From Candidatus Hydrogenedentota bacterium (lineage in GTDB: Bacteria > Hydrogenedentota > Hydrogenedentia > Hydrogenedentales > SLHB01): a DNA stretch of 55,627 bases. Below, piece after piece: positions 51,042-55,627 of the stretch; within the stretch, counting starts at the first letter, position 1, and every line of letters starts with the position of its first letter. The notes under the pieces were generated by a model. The model saw only the letters and a program-made list of their open reading frames with translations. It was not told the DNA's origin and ran no database searches. Location: the NCBI GenBank assembly GCA_020848835.1, contig JADLHJ010000031.1, positions 1 through 55,627 of the forward strand. The letters run 5' to 3'. The position numbers and the translations under genes are program-made.

Positions 51042-52370
51042 ATGAACACGATTTCGCGGCGTGCATATTTGAAGACGGCGGGATTGCTAGCCGCGTCCAC
51101 GGCGATTCCGCGCAGGGCCGGCGCAAACGATCGCGTCGTACTCGGCATCATGGGGATTCGCGATCGCGGATGGGATCTGACGCTTGAATTTGGCCAGCGC
51201 GATGATGTGGAGATTCGCTATCTTGCCGATCCGGATTCGCGCTTGTTTGACGAACGTGCGCGGAAGGTCGAACAACTCAAGGGCAAGCGACCGCAGTGCG
51301 TGCAGGATTTTCGCCGCATGCTCGACGACAAAGAAGTCGATGCGATCGCGATTGCCACGCCGGATCATTGGCACGCGCTGGGAACAATACTCTCGTGCCA
51401 GGCGGGCAAGGACGTCTACGTCGAGAAACCAACGTCGCACAGCATCTGGGAAAGCCGCAAGATGGTCGAGGCCGCTCGCAAGTACGACCGCGTAGTGCAA
51501 GTGGGTACACAGAACCGCAGCGCGGATTACGTCAAAGAGGCGATTGCGTACACAAAGTTGCCGGAATTCGGCGCGGTGCATTTCGTGCGCGTGGTGAATA
51601 GTAAATTGCGCGAGCCAATGAAGCCGGAAGCGGATGCCGATACGCCCGCGGGCGTGGATTACGATATGTGGCTCGGGCCCGCGCCGCTGCGAGAATTTAA
51701 TCTCAACCACTTCCACTACAACTGGCACTGGTTCTGGAACTACGGCGGCGGCGATCTTGCAAACGACGGCGTACATCAGATCGATCTCGCGCGTTGGGCA
51801 ATCGATCGCACCTTGCCCAAAGCCGTATCGTCAACCGGTGCGACTCACTCGCTTACGGACAATCGCGAAACACCGGATACACAAACTGTCACGTGGGAAT
51901 TCGATGGCGTGACGATGGTCCTCGAACAAGTGCTGTGGACGCCGTACATGCGCAAAACCCCGCTCGACTTGCGCGATACGAACGCCGCTCTAAACTGGCC
52001 GTTCAACGGCACGCGCGTGGAAATCTACGGCGAGAAACGGTTCATGTACTTAGGGCGCATGGGAGACGGCTGGGCCGCATACGACGAGGAAGGCCAGCAA
52101 CTCTTAGACAAACGCGGCGCCTACCGCGCAACCTGTGCCGCGCACGCCGCAAACTTCATCGACTGCATCAAATCCCGCAAACGCCCCAACGCCGACATCG
52201 AAGAAGGCCACTTCTCCACGCTCCTCGCCCACTACGGCAACGCCGCCTACCGCACCGGCCGCCGCCTCCACATCGACACCCGCACCGAAGGCTTCCTCAA
52301 CGACGACGAAGCGAATGGACTATACAAACGGAAATACCGCGAGCCGTGGGTGGTGCCTGACACAGTCTAG
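51042..52370 (+). CDS. Tat-exported Gfo/Idh/MocA oxidoreductase (second copy)
   Basis: 442 residues. Twin-arginine signal SRRAYLKTAG, Rossmann start VVLGIMGIRDRG (33-44, where one Gly of the usual GxGxxG is replaced) and EKPTS at 128-132 with Lys129. GGGDLANDGVHQIDLARWAI is the family's second-half motif. Only about 25-30 percent resemblance by eye to the copy at 22.9 kb, so it is a different subfamily, probably with a different sugar. The last 250 bases are strikingly rich in C-ending codons compared with the rest. Confidence 0.92.
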   Translation: MNTISRRAYLKTAGLLAASTAIPRRAGANDRVVLGIMGIRDRGWDLTLEFGQRDDVEIRYLADPDSRLFDERARKVEQLKGKRPQCVQDFRRMLDDKEVDAIAIATPDHWHALGTILSCQAGKDVYVEKPTSHSIWESRKMVEAARKYDRVVQVGTQNRSADYVKEAIAYTKLPEFGAVHFVRVVNSKLREPMKPEADADTPAGVDYDMWLGPAPLREFNLNHFHYNWHWFWNYGGGDLANDGVHQIDLARWAIDRTLPKAVSSTGATHSLTDNRETPDTQTVTWEFDGVTMVLEQVLWTPYMRKTPLDLRDTNAALNWPFNGTRVEIYGEKRFMYLGRMGDGWAAYDEEGQQLLDKRGAYRATCAAHAANFIDCIKSRKRPNADIEEGHFSTLLAHYGNAAYRTGRRLHIDTRTEGFLNDDEANGLYKRKYREPWVVPDTV

Positions 52371-52823
52371 TCAACCCGTTTCTGCAAGATGTTTTTCGCG
52401 CAGCCGTTTGTATTTTGCGTGGTTGCGTGCGCGGACGTATACCCTAAAAAAAATTGCCGCAGACGCCGCTTTAACTGGATCGATGTCACGCGGCAATATC
52501 TTGCCTGACGCTGGATCATATTTGCGCCCGCCGCGGTGGTTTGCATAGCGTCGCGCACGCGTCCAGCCCATCTGCAAAAATTTTCGGGCCATGTCCGCGC
52601 CCACAAAATCGTCCTCTTTCAAATACGCCAAAAACTTCTTGTACAGCGCCTTCGATGATTTCTCGGCGATGTCCGGTGTTTTGAATCGCCATAGCGGCAA
52701 CAACTCGTCTTTATACGGCTGCACCAGCAGCACACCCTGCTCGCCTTTGCCGATCCGGTAGCGTTCCGGCTCCGCGCGAAAGTCGATACTGCGATAGTCC
52801 AAGGTGTAATCGAATTCCTGCAT
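52371..52823 (-). CDS. DUF4385 family protein
   Basis: About 150 residues. FDYTLDYRSIDFR, ERYRIGKGEQGVLLVQPYK, FVGADMARKFLQMGWTRARR and DPVKAASAAIFF are the recognised DUF4385 blocks. It is soluble, basic near the C terminus, and of unknown function. ATG 52823 (MQEFDY) starts at the conserved block; GTG 52847 is an alternative. The stop is adjacent to that of the convergent oxidoreductase gene. Confidence 0.85.
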   Translation of the reverse strand: MQEFDYTLDYRSIDFRAEPERYRIGKGEQGVLLVQPYKDELLPLWRFKTPDIAEKSSKALYKKFLAYLKEDDFVGADMARKFLQMGWTRARRYANHRGGRKYDPASGKILPRDIDPVKAASAAIFFRVYVRARNHAKYKRLREKHLAETG

Positions 52824-52942
52824 CTTTTGAATTAACGCCTTTACCACCCGATTTCATCCGCGTTCGTAGAACTAAAACGGCTGTAAAACCCTCGCAAATT
52901 GCGGTACACTATGCGGATCGTTTGGTTGAGGAAAACTGTCGT

Positions 52943-53725
52943 ATGTCGGAGTTTTTTCAATTACCCGAACATTTCTGGGTGGCTCTATCTCAGATTATTG
53001 CCATCGACATGGTGTTATCGGGCGATAACGCGGTGGTAATTGCGCTTGCAGCAAACTCGCTGCCACCGAAGCAGCAGCGCATGGCGGTTTTTTGGGGCGC
53101 GGGCGCGGCGGTCGGCATGCGAATCGTGCTTGCCTCGCTTGCGCTGGCATTACTCACATTGCCTTATCTGAAAATCATCGGCGCAGCATTGCTCTTGTGG
53201 ATAGGCGTGAAGCTCTTGCTGCCGGAAAATGACGAAAAGGACATTCAGTCTGGTCATAACCTTTGGGCCGCCATCAGGACGATCATGCTGGCCGACGCGG
53301 TAATGTCGCTCGATAACGTCATCGCGATTGCCGGCGCCGCGAAGGGAAACATCTTGCTGATAGCGATCGGCCTTCTCGTGAGTATTCCAATCGTCATCTT
53401 CGGCAGCACGCTACTGCTCGCGCTGATGAAAAAGTTCCCCGTAATCATCACGGCAGGGGCGGCCTTGCTGGGATACATCGCGGGCGAGATGGTGCTGAGC
53501 GATCCCGCCGTCACCGGCTGGATAAGCGATCGCGCACCAATTTCAGAGCATGGCGCGCTGATGGTCGGCGCTGTTGCCACTGTTGGGGTCAAACCGTGGA
53601 TGGCAGCGCACTTGCCGATGCTTCACAAGGCGACAGCCATAGCGGGCGCGGCTACAGTGGTACTTATCGGAAAGTTCTTGGCCAGAAAGAAGTTGGCTGA
53701 GACGCCCGAACCTGAGCAGGCTTAG
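52943..53725 (+). CDS. TerC family (YjbE-like) integral membrane protein
   Basis: 260 residues with about seven hydrophobic segments and the paired acidic motifs IDMVLSGDNAVVIALA and MSLDNVIAIAGA of TerC/Alx/YjbE proteins, many of which export manganese or aid metal loading of exported proteins. ATG 52943 with GAGG upstream is preferred to the TTG-type start at 52922. No yybP-ykoY manganese riboswitch was found in the 95-bp leader. It is followed by rpsA after 128 bp. Confidence 0.9.
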   Translation: MSEFFQLPEHFWVALSQIIAIDMVLSGDNAVVIALAANSLPPKQQRMAVFWGAGAAVGMRIVLASLALALLTLPYLKIIGAALLLWIGVKLLLPENDEKDIQSGHNLWAAIRTIMLADAVMSLDNVIAIAGAAKGNILLIAIGLLVSIPIVIFGSTLLLALMKKFPVIITAGAALLGYIAGEMVLSDPAVTGWISDRAPISEHGALMVGAVATVGVKPWMAAHLPMLHKATAIAGAATVVLIGKFLARKKLAETPEPEQA

Positions 53726-53765
53726 CGCGTCTCGACGAAATCCTTACCACCTGCCGGTTTTCTGT

Positions 53766-53794
53766 TTGACTGCATCCCGGAATAATGGTAAGGT
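53766..53794 (+). promoter_or_regulatory. Putative rpsA promoter
   Basis: TTGACT (53766-53771) and TAAGGT (53789-53794) have a 17-bp spacer, giving a start near 53800 and a leader of about 55 bases. The -10 is a moderate match. Confidence 0.45.
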
Positions 53795-53801
53795 ATCCTG
53801 T

Positions 53802-53819
53802 CTGTCTGGAAACGGGCAG
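53802..53819 (+). promoter_or_regulatory. rpsA leader hairpin
   Basis: CTGTCTG pairs with CGGGCAG (two G-T pairs) around a GAAA loop. It ends 12 bases before AAGGAGG at 53832-53838. S1 autoregulates its own mRNA in E. coli through leader hairpins; a similar role here is inferred. Confidence 0.4.
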
Positions 53820-53828
53820 AGATTTCCC

Positions 53829-53861
53829 ATGAAGGAGGTTCTGAAGAAGAACTATGTCTGA
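53829..53861 (+). CDS. Candidate 10-codon upstream frame overlapping rpsA start
   Basis: ATG 53829 opens MKEVLKKNYV and stops at 53859-53861, overlapping ATG 53854 of rpsA in another frame. The AAGGAGG ribosome site lies inside it, 15 bases from the rpsA start, which is longer than usual spacing. It may be a coupling or leader peptide or simply chance. Confidence 0.2.
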   Translation: MKEVLKKNYV

Positions 53862-55581
53862 AAACACTAAAACCGCCGTCCTTGACGGCACAGACGCCGA
53901 ATTCTCGATGGAAGAGATGGAGGCGCTGTATGACCAAACCATGCAAAACTTCAAAGAAGGCGAAGTGGTGCGTGGTCGCGTCGTCGGTATGACCGACGAT
54001 TATGTACTGGTTGACATCGGCTACAAGAGCGAGGGGTCGATTCCGATCGACGAATTTCCGGATCGCTCGGCTATCGAAATCGGCCAGGAGTTCGACATCT
54101 TTATCGAGGAACCGGAGGACGATGACGGTCTGCCGGTGCTCTCGAAGATTAAAGCGGACAAGATTAAGAACTGGACCCACATCCAGAAAATCTATGAAGA
54201 CGACGGCACCATCGAGGGCCGTATCGTCCGCCGCGTGAAGGGTGGCTTGAAGGTGGATATCGGCATCGACGCGTTCATGCCGGCCAGCCAACTCACTTGG
54301 CGCCCGACCAGCGATCTGGACCGTTACCTCGGCCAGACGATGGAACTGAAAATCATCAAGCTTACCAAGCGCCGCCGCAACGTCGTCGTCAGCCGCCGCA
54401 AGCTCCTCGAAGAGCAGCGCGCTGGCGAGAAGAGCAAACTGCTCTCGACAATCGAAGTCGGCAAGATCATCCCCGGCGAAGTCAAGAACATCACCGATTT
54501 CGGTGCATTCGTGGATGTCGGCGGTATCGACGGTCTCCTGCACGTCACCGATATGTCCTGGGGCCGCGTGAAGCACCCGTCGCAGGTGGTTTCCGTGGGT
54601 CAGCGCATCGAAGTGATGGTGTTGAGCTTCGACCCGCAGTCCGAGCGCATCAGTCTCGGCCTCAAGCAGAAGTCCGACAACCCGTGGAAAACAGCGTCCT
54701 CGCGTTACCTGGTCGGCGGCGTGATCCGCGGCAAGGTCGTGAGCATGACCGACTACGGCGCGTTCGTGCAGTTGGAAGATGGTATCGAAGGCATGGTTCA
54801 CGTCTCCGAAATGAGCTGGACCCGCCGCGTGCGTCATCCCAACGAAGTGTTGACGCTCGACGAGCAGGTTGACGTGATGGTCCTCAGCGTGGACACCACG
54901 GCGGAGAAGATCGCGCTCGGCCTGAAGCAGACGCGTCCGAACCCGTGGCGTGAGATCGAGGGCAAGTACCCCATCGGCTCGTCCATCAAGGGCACAGTCC
55001 GCAACCTCACCGATTACGGCGCGTTTGTCGAAATCGAAGAAGGTATCGACGCGCTGCTGCATGTCAGCGATATTTCCTGGACCAAGAAGGTTTCACACCC
55101 CAACGAGGTGTTGAACAAAGATCAGGTCATCGAAGTGAAGGTGCTGAGCATCGATCCGCAGAATGAAAAGATCAGCGTCGGTCTCAAGCAGCTTGAAAAA
55201 GACCCGTGGCAGGAAGTCATCGACGCGCATCCGATCGGCACGCATTTGCAGGTCGAGATCGCGAAGCTCGTCAGCTTCGGCGCCTTCGCGCGTTTGGAGA
55301 ACGGCATCGAAGGCCTCATCCATGTCAGCGAACTTTCCAAAGATCGCGTGCAGAAGCCGGAAGAAGTTCTTTCGGTCGGCGACAAGGTCTGGGCGAAAGT
55401 CATCAGCGTGGACTCGAACGAGCGCAAGATCGGCCTGAGCCTGCGCGAGTACCAGAAGGATCAGGATTCGGCTGCGCAGGCGGAGTTCGGCACCAGCGGT
55501 TCGAAGGAAGGCGTAAGCCTCGGCGATGTAGTAGGAGAAGCGCTAGGCGCGGTAGTAACCACGCCGGGCGAGCCGAGCTAG
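53854..55581 (+). CDS. rpsA: Ribosomal protein S1
   Basis: 575-residue S1 with six OB-fold S1 domains (roughly 35-105, 122-185, 205-275, 290-362, 377-449, 464-535). Repeats show the NITDFGAFVDVGGIDGLLHV, MTDYGAFVQLEDGIEGMVHV and LTDYGAFVEIEEGIDALLHV pattern. It joins the 30S subunit and unfolds mRNA for initiation. The C-terminal tail is short and Ala/Gly-rich. A leader hairpin precedes it. The gene is complete and ends 46 bases before the window edge; no terminator is visible there. Confidence 0.97.
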   Translation: MSENTKTAVLDGTDAEFSMEEMEALYDQTMQNFKEGEVVRGRVVGMTDDYVLVDIGYKSEGSIPIDEFPDRSAIEIGQEFDIFIEEPEDDDGLPVLSKIKADKIKNWTHIQKIYEDDGTIEGRIVRRVKGGLKVDIGIDAFMPASQLTWRPTSDLDRYLGQTMELKIIKLTKRRRNVVVSRRKLLEEQRAGEKSKLLSTIEVGKIIPGEVKNITDFGAFVDVGGIDGLLHVTDMSWGRVKHPSQVVSVGQRIEVMVLSFDPQSERISLGLKQKSDNPWKTASSRYLVGGVIRGKVVSMTDYGAFVQLEDGIEGMVHVSEMSWTRRVRHPNEVLTLDEQVDVMVLSVDTTAEKIALGLKQTRPNPWREIEGKYPIGSSIKGTVRNLTDYGAFVEIEEGIDALLHVSDISWTKKVSHPNEVLNKDQVIEVKVLSIDPQNEKISVGLKQLEKDPWQEVIDAHPIGTHLQVEIAKLVSFGAFARLENGIEGLIHVSELSKDRVQKPEEVLSVGDKVWAKVISVDSNERKIGLSLREYQKDQDSAAQAEFGTSGSKEGVSLGDVVGEALGAVVTTPGEPS

Positions 55582-55627
55582 CCGTAGCGAAATCAATAAT
55601 CGACTAAAACGGAGCGCTCGGAAAACC

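Noticed and set aside
52848..52942. yybP-ykoY manganese riboswitch upstream of the TerC gene
   Set aside because: The conserved loops are absent and the gap is too short for a full element.
53722..55062. A 446-codon minus-strand frame opposite rpsA
   Set aside because: Its length comes from the repeated S1 domains; the plus strand encodes an unmistakable S1.

Overview
The window looks like a chromosomal segment of a moderately high-GC, free-living Gram-negative heterotroph of the PVC or Planctomycetota-like sphere, possibly Hydrogenedentota. The pointers are a prepilin-type DUF1559-like surface protein, Tat-exported Gfo/Idh/MocA oxidoreductases, a DUF1080 protein, a formylglycine sulfatase, a GH29 fucosidase, a PqaA-like lipoprotein, several lipoproteins and many short palindromic intergenic repeats. 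The phylum is inferred; no rRNA is present to fix it. I see no prophage, classical insertion sequence or CRISPR array.

Layout. 1-4 kb: tRNA-His, histidyl-tRNA synthetase, a HisG-like ATP phosphoribosyltransferase and a ketopantoate reductase-like protein. 4-14 kb: secreted alpha-L-fucosidase, dihydroxy-acid dehydratase, a GT-C-like membrane protein, a large secreted hydrolase-like protein, a 553-bp element with 35-bp terminal inverted repeats around one GxxExxY gene, a nucleotide-sugar epimerase and a CBM9-like protein. 14-15.5 kb: a small hypothetical gene, a gene-poor stretch with two plus-strand terminators that end no annotated gene, and a uracil-DNA glycosylase. 15.7-20.3 kb: a tight 2-oxoacid:ferredoxin oxidoreductase operon (order D-A-B-C) ending in an HdrA-like flavoprotein, followed by two possible microproteins.

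20.3-28 kb: catabolic genes (ceramidase-like, cupin, DUF1080, Gfo/Idh/MocA, Nramp-like transporter, zinc alcohol dehydrogenase, SDR). 27.9-32.3 kb: a GntR/YtrA-ABC ATPase-permease operon with a palindromic operator; the permease carries a large extra C-terminal domain. 32.4-38 kb: prepilin-like protein, secreted helical protein, lipase-like lipoprotein and sulfatase. 38-41.7 kb: ExeA/GspA-GspB pair and a thioesterase. 41.8-46.6 kb: ArsC-like pair, PqaA-like lipoprotein, YceI and an alkylsulfatase-like MBL lipoprotein. 46.6-49.5 kb: three-subunit proton-translocating transhydrogenase. 49.6-55.6 kb: photolyase, a second Gfo/Idh/MocA protein, DUF4385, TerC and ribosomal protein S1 with a structured leader.

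The genes together suggest scavenging of sulfated, fucosylated or otherwise decorated glycans and lipids, feeding central 2-oxoacid oxidation through ferredoxin, with NADPH balance by transhydrogenase. The most unusual signals are the tRNA-His with A73 and no encoded G-1 directly beside a HisRS with an atypical motif 2 loop, the single-gene TIR element, the HdrA-terminated KOR operon, the candidate microproteins, and the structured stretch with two unassigned terminators.
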